Assembly (NCBI GenBank): GCA_902774295.1
Contig: CACYHP010000001.1
Location: 558,001 to 622,000, forward strand
Direction: 5' to 3'
Source: an uncultured Bacteroidia bacterium
Lineage (GTDB): Bacteria; Bacteroidota; Bacteroidia; Bacteroidales; F082
DNA: 64,000 bases
The translations under genes and the position numbers were made by a program. Positions 7,957-17,130 of the stretch are shown here, piece after piece (the stretch's first letter is position 1; each line of letters opens with the position of its first letter). Under the pieces are notes generated by a model. It did not search any database, was not told the origin of the DNA, and saw only the letters and a list, made by a program, of their open reading frames with translations.

Positions 7957-8511
7957 TTAAAGTTTTTTAGGATTGATGTAGCAATTGGGATCATAGGGGA
8001 GGAAGCAGGCACGGCAGATGTCTTTGCCAGAAGGGTCGGCGGTGAGGTTGTAGGTTTGCTTCAAATAATTGGAAACGCCGTTGAAGTAGTCGAGGTGGGA
8101 GGCTTTTGAGAGGTCGATTTCGATGACCCACTTGAGGCCGTGGCCAGAGGGGGATGTGAAGAGGAGCTGGGTTTCGAAATACTCATCGTTAAGGAGTAGC
8201 CAGCGGACTTTGTCGAGGTTTTCAAGGTGGTCGAAATCGAGGCAGAGGAGGCCTGAATGGGAAATTTGAGCTTTCTCATTGCGCTTGGAAAAGAGACCGC
8301 TGAAGGTGACGTAGTCGAAGTTGGCGGCTTTGAAGGTGCGGGCAATTTTGATATCGGCGATGGAGCGCAGCTTTGAAGTGCTTTCCAGAGCGAAGTCGCC
8401 AGTGATGTACTTGTAGGCGTCGGACAGAGCGAAGTTGGCGCAAGGACGGATGTTGGTGATGGGACGACTAAAGAAAGAGAATCGTGCCATGGGGTCAAAT
8501 AATCTTACCAT
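7957..8511 (-). CDS. VirE N-terminal domain / BT4734-like protein
   Basis: 184 residues (177 if the second ATG at 8490 is used). It matches the BT4734/BF3469 family: SGLLCLDFDHLENLDKVR with the DFDH motif, TSPSGHGLKWVIEID, then DPSGKDICRACFLPYDP. These motifs resemble the archaeo-eukaryotic primase / PrimPol-type fold, the two acidic residues being candidate metal ligands. It lies between the excisionase-like HTH gene (17-base overlap if the first ATG is used) and the DUF3987 gene, the normal order in Bacteroidales integrative elements. Probable role: priming replication of the excised element. Confidence 0.85.
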   Translation of the reverse strand: MVRLFDPMARFSFFSRPITNIRPCANFALSDAYKYITGDFALESTSKLRSIADIKIARTFKAANFDYVTFSGLFSKRNEKAQISHSGLLCLDFDHLENLDKVRWLLLNDEYFETQLLFTSPSGHGLKWVIEIDLSKASHLDYFNGVSNYLKQTYNLTADPSGKDICRACFLPYDPNCYINPKKL

Positions 8512-8737
8512 TGTCGAAGAGTATTGCGTTTTTTACATAATTATCGGCAAGAATCTTTTGGATGTCTTGACGGCGGAAATACACCTTATTGTTGATTTTT
8601 GAATAAGGGATGATGTGCTCGTTGCGGAGCTTGAGGAGGGTGCGAGGGCTGATGCGAAGCAATCGGATGACATCGTAGCTGTCGATCCAATCCTCGACAG
8701 GAGTTTCGAGGAGTTCTTTTTTAGTTACGGTGTCCAT
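8495..8737 (-). CDS. Excisionase-like helix-turn-helix protein 2
   Basis: 80 residues from the ATG at 8737. A MerR/excisionase-type winged helix is visible: SYDVIRLLRISPRTLLKLRNEHIIP followed by a wing (KVYFRRQDI). Proteins of this size encoded in tandem downstream of a tyrosine recombinase in Bacteroidales are the recombination directionality or regulatory factors of the element. It overlaps both neighbours by 17 bases, consistent with coupled translation. A longer frame upstream exists but would overlap the preceding HTH gene further. Confidence 0.8.
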   Translation of the reverse strand: MDTVTKKELLETPVEDWIDSYDVIRLLRISPRTLLKLRNEHIIPYSKINNKVYFRRQDIQKILADNYVKNAILFDNGKII

Positions 8738-9035
8738 GGAGGCCTCCTTTCGAATTGGCATTAGCGAGATACTCTTCGGTGCGCTCATCGAGTTCCTCTT
8801 GGGTTTCGTAGCGGTTGCGCTGCAGCCACTGCTGAAGCTCGAGGCGGTTGAAGTAACAAACCTTTCCCATAGGCTTGAAATGAGGAATCTCTTTGCGCAT
8901 AGTAAGCTTGTAGAGGTAGGACTTGGAGATGCCCATATATTGGGCGGCTTCGTCGGATGTGAGCACCTCTTTGGTGCAGTTGATGATGTTGGCCGTGATA
9001 AGGTCGGCTAGCCCCTTGATTTCTTCTGGTGTCAT
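8721..9035 (-). CDS. Excisionase-like helix-turn-helix protein 1
   Basis: 104 residues from ATG 9035 (MTPEEIKGLADLI). The HTH_17/DNA-binding excisionase motif is clear: LTSDEAAQYMGISKSYLYKLTMRKEIP, then HFKPMGKVCYFNRLELQQWL. This is the standard first HTH protein of the int-HTH-HTH-VirE-DUF3987 module. Its upstream region carries the 10-base-phased dyad array at 9143-9198, about 110 bases before the start, which makes this protein or its partner a candidate binder of that array. Confidence 0.85.
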   Translation of the reverse strand: MTPEEIKGLADLITANIINCTKEVLTSDEAAQYMGISKSYLYKLTMRKEIPHFKPMGKVCYFNRLELQQWLQRNRYETQEELDERTEEYLANANSKGGLHGHRN

Positions 9036-9142
9036 TTGTTTGTTGATTTGAAGATTGGGGCTGTCGTGGGGTAGGTGGCGCCAACCATCCCCGTCTTTGC
9101 CCCGCATTGCTGAATGAATGCAGGGCAAAATTATTGACTGCG

Positions 9143-9198
9143 AACTTGTTACAGCTTGTTACAACTTGTTGACAAGTAAAAACAAGCTATAACAAGCA
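9143..9198. repeat. 10-base-phased dyad array of six CTTGTT/AACAAG boxes
   Basis: CTTGTT occurs at 9145-9150, 9155-9160 and 9165-9170; then the complement (GACAAG, AACAAG, AACAAG) at 9171-9176, 9181-9186 and 9191-9196. Each set has an exact 10-base period and the two sets are mirror images about 9170/9171, with one mismatch in the inner pair. The phasing puts all boxes on one face of the helix, as expected for cooperative protein binding, for example a replication-initiator, excisionase or repressor site. It is not followed by a T-run in the gene direction, so a simple terminator is less likely. The rest of 9036-9230 holds no gene. Confidence 0.8.
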
Positions 9199-9230
9199 AA
9201 AAATATAAAAAAGGGAAAAGAATGCCAGAA

Positions 9231-9980
9231 TCAGACGGTATCGAAAAGTTGGGACAAGGCGGCGTAGGCGTCGTCAAGCTCGACATGATATTGCTTTGGA
9301 GTGGTGGAAATTTTGCTGAAGTAATCGTTGAAAGCAGCAATAGAGCCACCGAACTTGAAGGTGTTTTGCAAGAGAGGAGCGGAAGCCCTCTTCATGAAAC
9401 CGCGATTGATGGCCATATAGATGTAGATGGCAGACTGCTTGCCTTTGGTGCCTTGGAGCAACAAGGACATGGAATCTTTGAATTTGTTTTTATCGGTATA
9501 AAGGATATAGCTGTCGATAGGATCGGAGACGGGCTCAGAAGACGAATTGAGTGGGGAAGGACTGTTGATGGTGCCTGGTATCGGTAGAGTGCCTTTGAGC
9601 CAATAACGAGGCAGAATTGTGAAGCGATAATAATCGAAGATAGTTATTATGGTATTGGCGACAGGCTCGCAGAAGCATTTGGCTCGAAGCGGAGCGTCTT
9701 TATTTTCGTAGAGATAAAGAGTCATCTGAAAAGCCCAGGCATCATAATCAGAATGCTCGATGCAGAACCTGTAGATTTCATCGTCGGGGATTGTGTTGAA
9801 ACTTTTGATGGAGTCACGATGGCCATAGAGGACAGGCTTGCCTTCGTCGTTGATGGCATCATTAACCATATAATGTAGTATATTGGTGATATTGTGATTT
9901 GGGCAGTCGGCAATCATATCTTTGACATAGGCATCGAAATCACCATCGAATATATCTTCATTTTTATAATCTCTTCTCAT
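9231..9980 (-). CDS. Unknown protein of integrative element
   Basis: 249 residues, no signal peptide or membrane helix, rich in Tyr, Asp and Asn (YDAWAFQMTLYLYENKDAPL; FDYYRFTILPRYWLKG). A low-complexity Ser/Pro stretch at about 135-150 (PSPLNSSSEPVSDP) separates two helical parts. The family was not recognised. It starts 11 bases after the stop of the integrase and precedes the HTH pair, so it is a core-position gene of the element; a role in DNA transactions or regulation is possible but unproven. Confidence 0.65.
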   Translation of the reverse strand: MRRDYKNEDIFDGDFDAYVKDMIADCPNHNITNILHYMVNDAINDEGKPVLYGHRDSIKSFNTIPDDEIYRFCIEHSDYDAWAFQMTLYLYENKDAPLRAKCFCEPVANTIITIFDYYRFTILPRYWLKGTLPIPGTINSPSPLNSSSEPVSDPIDSYILYTDKNKFKDSMSLLLQGTKGKQSAIYIYMAINRGFMKRASAPLLQNTFKFGGSIAAFNDYFSKISTTPKQYHVELDDAYAALSQLFDTV

Positions 9981-9991
9981 GGCAACAGGTT

Positions 9992-11224
9992 TTAGAGGTT
10001 ATCGACATTAAAACTGCGGAGGCTCATGATGGCTTCGGTTTTGAGGCTATCGACGGCTCGGGTATATTTTTCGGTGTGCTTCAAGCCGGAATGACCGAGG
10101 AGGCTGGCAACTGTCTTGATATTGGCACCGTTGTTTAGGATGTTGACGGCGAAAGAGTGGCGTGCGCAGTGCCAGGTGATATGTTTGTTGATGCCGGCAC
10201 TACTAACCCAACGTTTGACCGACTTGACACACATGGTGTATGATGGCAGATTGAAGATGAGACTGTTTTTGTCATGTCCATCGGCTGGTTTGCCCACGAG
10301 GGTGAGGATGTTGTCGGTTAATGGAATAATCACTCCACTATTGGCTGAATGTCCTTTTGTTTTGCTTTGTTCAAACTTAAGCAGCTTGTTGGAATAATCG
10401 ATATTGGCGAATGTAAGATCCTTGACATCGCAAAAACGCAGACCGAGGTAAAGACAGAATATGAATGCACGGCGGATATCATCGTTCTGCTTCGGATCGT
10501 GATAGGCGAGGAGCTGCTGGATTTCGTCTTCCGAGAGGACATCTTTCCTTAATATTTGGTCGTCGACCTTGATAGAGATGCCAGTGCAGGGGTTTTTCTT
10601 CATGGCTTCATGTTCGACGGCATAGTTGATGACTTTTTTGAAACGTTGGAATATGCTTTTAGCACCTTCGCCTTTGGAGCGTGTTTGAAGATATTCGGCA
10701 AAAGCTGTCATCATATCCTTGTCGATTATATCTGGGCGGAGGACGCGAGAATAGCGTTTATAAGCAGGACTCTGCGCGAGGAAATCCGTAAATCGGTTGT
10801 ACGCAAGCTCAATCATGCGGATATCCTTTTTTGTATAGTTTTTGATATATTGTTTGAAATAAGTATGGAAGTTGACCTTGGTTTCCTTCTTGATGCGATA
10901 GCCTTCCATGTTTTCAAGCATATCCTGACTGCGTTCGTAACGCAGATTTTTGGCGAGGTCGAGAGTCTTTTTGTTTTGAAGACGCTCTTGAGGAGTGCGC
11001 GGAGCTTGCCATAGGTAGAGTTTTAAGAATTCCCTGCGGCGTTCCTTGTTTTTGGTAATCTTACCGGTTTCTTTGTTGATGGATTTGGTGAATCCGAAAT
11101 AGTAATCGAGAAACAGCGATTCTTTTCCAGTGGTAAGGATCTTGGCACCGAGCTTCGGATTGTCGGTGGGGTCGGTGCTGATAATATAAGTGTTATCGCT
11201 GCGGATATCTTTTCTAGCAGACAT
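9992..11224 (-). CDS. Tyrosine recombinase / site-specific integrase
   Basis: 410 residues. N-terminal SAM-like DNA-binding region (about 105-205, with FHTYFKQYIKNYTKKDIRMIEL) and C-terminal catalytic domain (about 225-400). The catalytic set is visible: Arg in LGLRFCDV, HxxR in HCARHSFAVN, the GH of ASLLGHSG, and nucleophile Tyr in HTEKYTRA. It is first in its operon, with about 400 gene-free bases upstream, so the right attachment site of the element is expected nearby. Bacteroidales integrases of this size drive elements of the type that carry VirE-N and DUF3987 genes. Confidence 0.93.
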   Translation of the reverse strand: MSARKDIRSDNTYIISTDPTDNPKLGAKILTTGKESLFLDYYFGFTKSINKETGKITKNKERRREFLKLYLWQAPRTPQERLQNKKTLDLAKNLRYERSQDMLENMEGYRIKKETKVNFHTYFKQYIKNYTKKDIRMIELAYNRFTDFLAQSPAYKRYSRVLRPDIIDKDMMTAFAEYLQTRSKGEGAKSIFQRFKKVINYAVEHEAMKKNPCTGISIKVDDQILRKDVLSEDEIQQLLAYHDPKQNDDIRRAFIFCLYLGLRFCDVKDLTFANIDYSNKLLKFEQSKTKGHSANSGVIIPLTDNILTLVGKPADGHDKNSLIFNLPSYTMCVKSVKRWVSSAGINKHITWHCARHSFAVNILNNGANIKTVASLLGHSGLKHTEKYTRAVDSLKTEAIMSLRSFNVDNL

Positions 11225-11580
11225 GAGTAAAAATTGTTATAGGTTATTGATGCAAAGATACGAAAAAATAAGATACGAAGAGCAACTTTTTTACGTTTTT
11301 TTACAAAAAAAGATAAAAATTATAGTAAGGGAAAACAAGGGAAAGAATTATTGTAAAGTGTTGGAGTTATTGGTGTTTTAGTAAAGTGTCCAGATGATGA
11401 AAAGAGACAGAATTTGGGTAGCCACAGGGTAGCCACAGACGACAATACTATAGGAAAACAAGGGTGGAAAAGGGAAGGTGTAAAAGTTTATACCATTGAT
11501 TATCAATGTTTTTGGTTTCTAATGGTTTCATGGAAAGAGAGTGAAAATATCGGCCCTGGGTACGGATTTTAAAAGTAAAT
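11225..11580. other. Gene-free region upstream of integrase, candidate attachment-site region
   Basis: No gene is seen. It holds a perfect 11-base tandem repeat GGGTAGCCACA at 11416-11437, and AAAACAAGGG occurs twice (about 11332 and 11455). Such short direct repeats upstream of an integrase could be arm-type recombinase sites or part of the attachment site. No tRNA remnant was recognised, and no matching repeat at a left boundary was found, so the exact element end is undetermined. Confidence 0.35.
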
Positions 11581-11613
11581 CCCTTGAAAATGCTTGCATT
11601 TTCAAGGGATTTT
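11581..11613 (+). terminator. Strong hairpin with T-run
   Basis: CCCTTGAAAATG and CATTTTCAAGGG form a 12-base-pair stem around a four-base loop, followed on the plus strand by a run of eight T. On the minus strand it lies just after the small secreted protein gene and could also end that transcript. No plus-strand gene precedes it, so the original transcript it ended may have been separated by integration. Confidence 0.75.
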
Positions 11614-11626
11614 TTTTCTTATGTGA

Positions 11627-11881
11627 TTATTTTTCACGTTTTTTCTTCAAGGCGTAGGCGGTGCCGAGGGCGGTTAAGATGAGAAGGCCGCTGCCCACTG
11701 GGGCTGACGGGGTGTCGGCACCGAAACCGTGACTGGCGGGCAGCACAAAGCTGAAGCCACCCTCTGCAAAACGGTCGCTTAAATCCCAGTCGTTGAAGAA
11801 AGCGTCGGTGTTATTAAACTGCGCGTTGGCGGTAAATCCCAAAGTGATTGTCAATGCTATTGCGAATAATATCTTTTTCAT
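11627..11881 (-). CDS. Small secreted protein with C-terminal sorting-like tail
   Basis: 84 residues from ATG 11881. A signal peptide (KKILFAIALTITLGFTANAQ) precedes about 40 residues of unrecognised sequence (FNNTDAFFNDWDLSDRF). The C-terminus is tripartite: a short motif APVGSG, a hydrophobic helix LLILTALGTAYAL, then the basic tail KKKREK. This resembles LPXTG- or PEP-CTERM-type membrane-retention or sorting signals in layout. No sortase or exosortase is seen in the window. Mature function unknown. Confidence 0.65.
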   Translation of the reverse strand: MKKILFAIALTITLGFTANAQFNNTDAFFNDWDLSDRFAEGGFSFVLPASHGFGADTPSAPVGSGLLILTALGTAYALKKKREK

Positions 11882-11900
11882 ATATATTTCCTTTCTTTTT

Positions 11901-11980
11901 GTCATTTCGAGCTTGTCGAGAAATCCTATTTTTCACATGTCATCGGAGAAAGAAGATTTTTCCACTTCGGTCGAAATGAC
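11901..11980. repeat. Dispersed palindromic element, copy 1
   Basis: Starts GTCATTTCGA (11901-11910) and ends with the exact reverse complement TCGAAATGAC (11971-11980), with GCTTGTCGAGAAATCC next to the left arm. The same left arm and flanking words recur at 27691 and 44211. It lies just beyond the restored 3' end of the adhesin gene. Confidence 0.75.
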
Positions 11981-13089
11981 GGGTTGGGTATTTATTTGAT
12001 AACAATTTTCTGTGTCTTTCCATTCAATCTGAAAATGTAAACTTTGTACGCCGTTGATGTGTTGGGTCATCACCAAGCGTCCCATCACATCAAACACCTG
12101 CAATTCTCCGTCACCGCTGACGATGATGTCGTTGCCACTTTGGTAGGCGAAGATGCCGTCGGTTTCGACCTGAGTGAAGACCAAGGTGAACCTGTCACTG
12201 CGGTCGACTGTTGAGCCCATAAAGGTGTATGCAGAGACGTTTCCTGAAACGTCTTTGTTCAAATCGATAGTTTTATCTTCAAGCTTGTCGATGAGCTGGA
12301 TTCTCACGCCATTGACGTTTTCGAAGTTGAAGCCGATGGTGTAACGGCCAGTTTCGTTAGTTTTGAAGTTCAGAGGAAGTCATTGCCGTCTTGTGGGATA
12401 TACAATTTAGCGTGTTTCTCGTTGAAGACGAACTTCTCGAGCTGGCTGCCTTCGTTGAAGCTCACGATGGCCTTGTCTTGGAAGGCATCGTTTCTTGCAC
12501 CTGCTTTTGTCAGTGTCATCTGGAGGTTGCCGTTATTGCCTGTCGATGTTACAGGTGCCTCTGTGCTGAATGTGATGCTCTCGTATGGGCCGGTAGCTCT
12601 CACCACAACGCCAGTGCAGACTGGTATTGTGGTTGCAGCATAGTTCTCAATTACTTCGATATCTGTGCCTTCTGCATTCATCCTGTAGTAGCTTCTGTTT
12701 GCGTAGGCGTCAACGACGAACGGGTTACCAGCGAGGTTGAAGCCTTCGCTGAGTCCGACTGTCTTCTCGTTTTCCATGTTGAACGTGTTGAGGGTGCTGA
12801 GGAACACCAATGTTTTCGTTTCCTTGGTGGCGTAGAGGTATCCTTTACCGTTTGTGAGGTTGAAGCCTGCAGTGTGCTGTACGTAGTTTTCCCATTGATT
12901 ATTTACTGAATTGAGACGGAACAGGTCGTAATCGTACAACGCCGGTTCGGTCTGAATTTGAGTTCCTATGAGGTTAGTGACTGTTGCTGGATTGATATTA
13001 CTATTGACAGGTGAAGCGATGAATGCCCACTTGCCTGTTTCGTCGCCGTAGCCTTCCACTGTGCGGCTGATGTTGCCCGTTGATGGCAC

Positions 13090-15560
13090 ATAGTATGTGC
13101 CGTCGAAGAGGATGCCATTGGCATAGGCCTTCACCATACCATAGTCCGTACCAGCGTCGCCGAGGTTGGCAGGGGTGGTAGCGAAGGTATAAGCATGCTT
13201 AGACCCATTGACAGTGCATGCGTTGGAAGGCGAGCCTTCCTCTGGGTTCATGTAGTAGCAGTTGGTGATGGTGCCTTTGTTATTCTGCAGGCCCATGGGG
13301 TGCATGGAGGCGATGTTGATATAAGTGCCGACCTCTAGGCAGTTCTGCAGTGTAGGAGTGCCGCTGGCACTCCAGCCCCAGATGGCACCGACGTTGGCAC
13401 GATTGCCGCCAACACCGTTGATGGTGCCGGCAAAGACGCAGCCTCGGATGGTGGTGTTGGAACTCTGTCCGTGACCGATGATACCGCCGGCGTAGTTGTT
13501 GCTGATGTTGAGCGTGGCGGTGACAACGCAGCCCTCTATCGTATTGGTGCCATTAGCGAAGCCCACGATTCCTGAGGTGTGGTAGCTTGCTGAGGCAATG
13601 GAACCAGCCACTGTCAAGTCCTTGATAGTGGCGTTATTGATATAGTGGAACGGAGCCACACCTTGCTCATTGGCACCCTCGCCGGTCGTCGTGCTGATGA
13701 TGCTTGCCGTGATGGTGTTGCCATAGCCGAGGAAAGTGCCGCTAAATGGACGGTTGTCGCGTAATCCAATTGTTTGGGAAATGTTGATATTGGCATCCAG
13801 TCTCACGAACTCGCCATTGTAGTTGTTATAGCCATTGTTGACGTTATAGACGAAAGTTCCCCAGTCGTCAGCATCGGCGATGATGTATGGGCTGCCCTCC
13901 GTGCCTGTACCGTTGAGGGCTCGAGTAACGTAATACGTGCCGTCGTAGAGGATGCCGTTAGTGTATGCCTTCAGCATGCTGTAGTCCGCCTTAAGGGTAC
14001 CGAGGTTGGTAGGGACAGTGGTGGTGATAGTATAAACCATCTTGCCCTGTTCCGTTCCCAATGTTTCGGTGTAGTAGCAGTTGTTGATGGTTGGGCTGCC
14101 TCCTCGCACGAAAGTGACTCCGTCAGTGATGGCCGACCAGCCGTCTGCTATGCTGCCACTTGGGACATAGAGAGAGTTGGTGGCGCTGATGGTTGCGTTG
14201 CCGTACCAGCCCACGAAGCCGCCGCAGTTTATGGAGCCGTTATTGGTCAGCAGATGGCCAGTGTAAACGCAGCCTGCGAAGTTAAGTGTGCCGCTTGGCA
14301 TAGCAACGATGCCGCCATGGGTACTGTCACCGTTGACGCTGCTATAGATGACTGTGCTGACCTGGCAGTTGGTGATGTTCGTCGTGCCGTATGGTCTGCT
14401 GACAAGTCCTGCCGCAAACTTCTGTGAGGTGTATATGTAGCCTGCCACCTTAAGGTCGCGGATAGTGGCTCCGTTGACATAGCGGAACGGGGCGCAGTTT
14501 TGTTCGTTGAAGGCGCTCTCTGACGTGCCTTGGGTGAAGGTCAGCGTGTGAACGCCGTCGCCGAGGAAGGTGCCCTGGAACGAGTTGCCCTCGCTGCTGC
14601 CCACCATCTCAGTCACGCTGATGTCGGCGGTCAGCTTCATGTACTTGCCGCTGTAGGTGTTGGAGCCGCTATTGACATAGGCGGCGAAAGACTTCCATTC
14701 GAATTCATTACTGATGAGGTATGGGGAACCCTCATTGCCTGCACCGCTAAAGGTGGCGGCCTTCAAATAATATATGTCGTCGCAGAAGATACCGTTGGTG
14801 TATGCCGTCAGTGTGCTGTAGGCCTGTACCACGTTGCCTAGATTGCCTGGGTCGGAGGGATATACGAATACAAGCGAACCCTGGACGTCGCCCAGCTTCT
14901 CGGTGTAGTAGCAGTATTCGCCTGCGCTACCGCCGCGCACGAAGGTGGCACCGCCGGTGATGGCCGACCAGCCTGAAGGTATGCTGCTGCTTGGGGCATA
15001 GAGCGAATTGATGACGCTGATGGTTGAGCTGTTGTGCCAGCCCACGAAGCCGCCACAGCTGTGGGTTCCTTTGTTGGTCAGCAGACGGCCGGTGAAGGCG
15101 CAACCCTCAATGTTAAGTGTGCCGCTCGGCATGGCCACGATGCCGCCATGGGTGCCGTCGCCGTTGATGTTGCTATGTATATAGGTGTCCACCTGGCAGT
15201 TGGTGATACTGGTAGTTCCGAAGGTGCGGCTGGCGAGTCCTGCTGCAAACTTGGCGGAGGTGCTGATGCTGCCTGCCACCTTGAGGTCCTTGATGGTGGC
15301 ATTATTGGTGAAGCGGAAAGGTGCCGCGTATTCTTCCCATGTGCTATAGCTGAAGGTCAGCGTCTTGTTGTTGCCGAGGAAGGTGCCCTGGAACGAGTTG
15401 GTCTCGTCCTTGCCCACCATGATTGATACGCTGAGGTCGTTCTCAAGCCGCACATATTTACCGCTATAGTTCTTTGTGCCGCCATTCACGTTGACAGCCA
15501 GTTTCATCCAGTCTGAGAGGTTGCTGATGCGGTATGGGTCGCTCAGAGAGCCCGAGCCTG
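13090..15560 (-). repeat. Three tandem homologous blocks of about 275 codons in adhesin gene
   Basis: Blocks at about 14750-15560, 13910-14750 and 13090-13910. Each opens with a GSxSxPYxI segment followed by an (D/E)W helix (DPYRISNLSDWMKL, SPYLISNEFEWKSF, SPYIIADADDWGTF). Blocks 1 and 2 are closest (KFAAGL, TFVRGGS, GGFVGW); block 3 is more diverged. This suggests duplication within the gene. Confidence 0.75.
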
Positions 15561-16479
15561 GAAGCGCCGTGGCCTGGTCGACGAGAGGAAGTATCTTCCT
15601 GGAGCCGAAGTTGGTGGGGAGGGATGGATTGGCAATCTCGCCAAGGCCCTCGATGATAAATTGCTTGCCTTCGACAAAGCTGATGCCGCTCAATGTTTGA
15701 TTGTAACTGCCGTTTTGAGAGTAGAAACCACTGTTATAGAGGAAATCTTCAGGATTGGTCCAGCCGATGGTGAGATTGCCGCTAATTGGGGGGTACATAC
15801 AAATAATTGAAGTACACACACCCGGGCCAATGCCTGCAGCCATAGATCCACCAACGGCCGTCACTTGGCCGCCATAGATGTAAACGTTGCCACACATGCC
15901 TGTTCCATGTCCATTGTTATAGGTGCTGCTGTTTGGAATACCGCCGCCTATGCCGGCGGCGCCATAACCACCATTGGCATTCACGATGCCGCCATTGATG
16001 GTGATGGTGCCGCCACCATCGTTATATGCGTTGCCACCGATGCCTGCTCCATTTGATCCGCCTCTTACGTTGATGATACCGCCATTGATGGTGAGCGTGC
16101 CCACATCCTTGGCACCGATACCCGCCTTATCACTGTCGCAGCCGTCGATGGTCAGTGTGCCCGGACCGTTGATGATCAGGCTATTGTCTCTGCTCACATC
16201 GATGCCTTTGGGAGCATGGAGGGTGGCACCTTCGCCGAGGTTCAGCACGACGTTGCCTTCGATGGTGATACGATTTGAGATGGTGACATCCGTTAATACC
16301 GTATAGATGCCCGAGGTCATAGTGGTCATCTCGCTGGTGACTATGGTAATACTGGTGCTGGTATTTCCACAGGCGCCGCCGTTGCCGCCAGAGCCAAAAG
16401 AACAATCACCACTTACACCATGCCAGTCATCACTATCAAAGCTGCCGTTATCGACATAGACCCAGCCTTGGCTTTGCGC

Positions 16480-17130
16480 AGTAGCATTAGTGGCAGCTTC
16501 TGTACCATCGGCAGCATAACTACCATTAGCATTTTGACCACCATGGCCTCCGTAGGCAGTTACTTCATAAACTCCACCGCTAGAGTTGGGCCTCCAATCC
16601 TGCGCGCCGCCGGCTCCGCCGCCGCCACCACCGCCGCCGGGACCACCGGTGCCGATGTTGCTGGCTGCACCGCCGAAGCCGCCGCCGCCACCGCCGCCGC
16701 CACCGGCCACAGTATAGTTATTACCAGATCCATCCCATGCATAGCTACGGCCACGCTGACCGCCACTACCACCGGATGAGCCTGCATTGCCAGCCGTGGC
16801 AGTCATATGGACGAAAGACTGGAGCCAATAGAGATTGCCCATCGCGCCAGCGGTAGAACCAGCATTACCTGCAGAACCGCCGGTTCCATTATGCGCTTTC
16901 CAATCATCATACGTATAGCCGCTACCGCCAGCACCGCCGCTGCCGCCAGCACCGCCGCGTGTGCCGATGCCCGCACCGGCGCCGCCGCCACCAGTGCCAC
17001 CAGTGCCACCCGCACCTGTCTGGGTCCAATCACCATTATATCCTGTTGCGTTACCGCCTGTGCCGCCATTGCCGCCGTTGGCAGCATTGCCACCAGTAGC
17101 ATTCACCGTGCCGCCGCCGAGGAGGTATAG
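16480..17130 (-). repeat. Glycine-rich low-complexity region of adhesin gene
   Basis: Codes for residues about 115-330 of the adhesin, made largely of GG, GGxGG, GAG and GTGG units interrupted by short aromatic and polar stretches (YNGDWTQ, YTYDDWKAH, YAWDGSGNNYT). Such regions form flexible or silk-like polyglycine segments. The high GC and reverse-frame openness here produce long spurious reading frames on the other strand. Confidence 0.8.

Noticed and set aside
9143..9198. Possible CRISPR array
   Set aside because: Units are only six bases with a 10-base period and half are inverted; there are no spacers and no cas genes.
11520..11580. tRNA remnant as integration target right of the integrase
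   Set aside because: The stretch has no T arm, acceptor pairing or CCA; no tRNA 3' end could be built from it.
13774..14427. 217-residue frame opposite the adhesin
   Set aside because: Low-complexity shadow of the repeat-rich adhesin gene, with no signal or domain.
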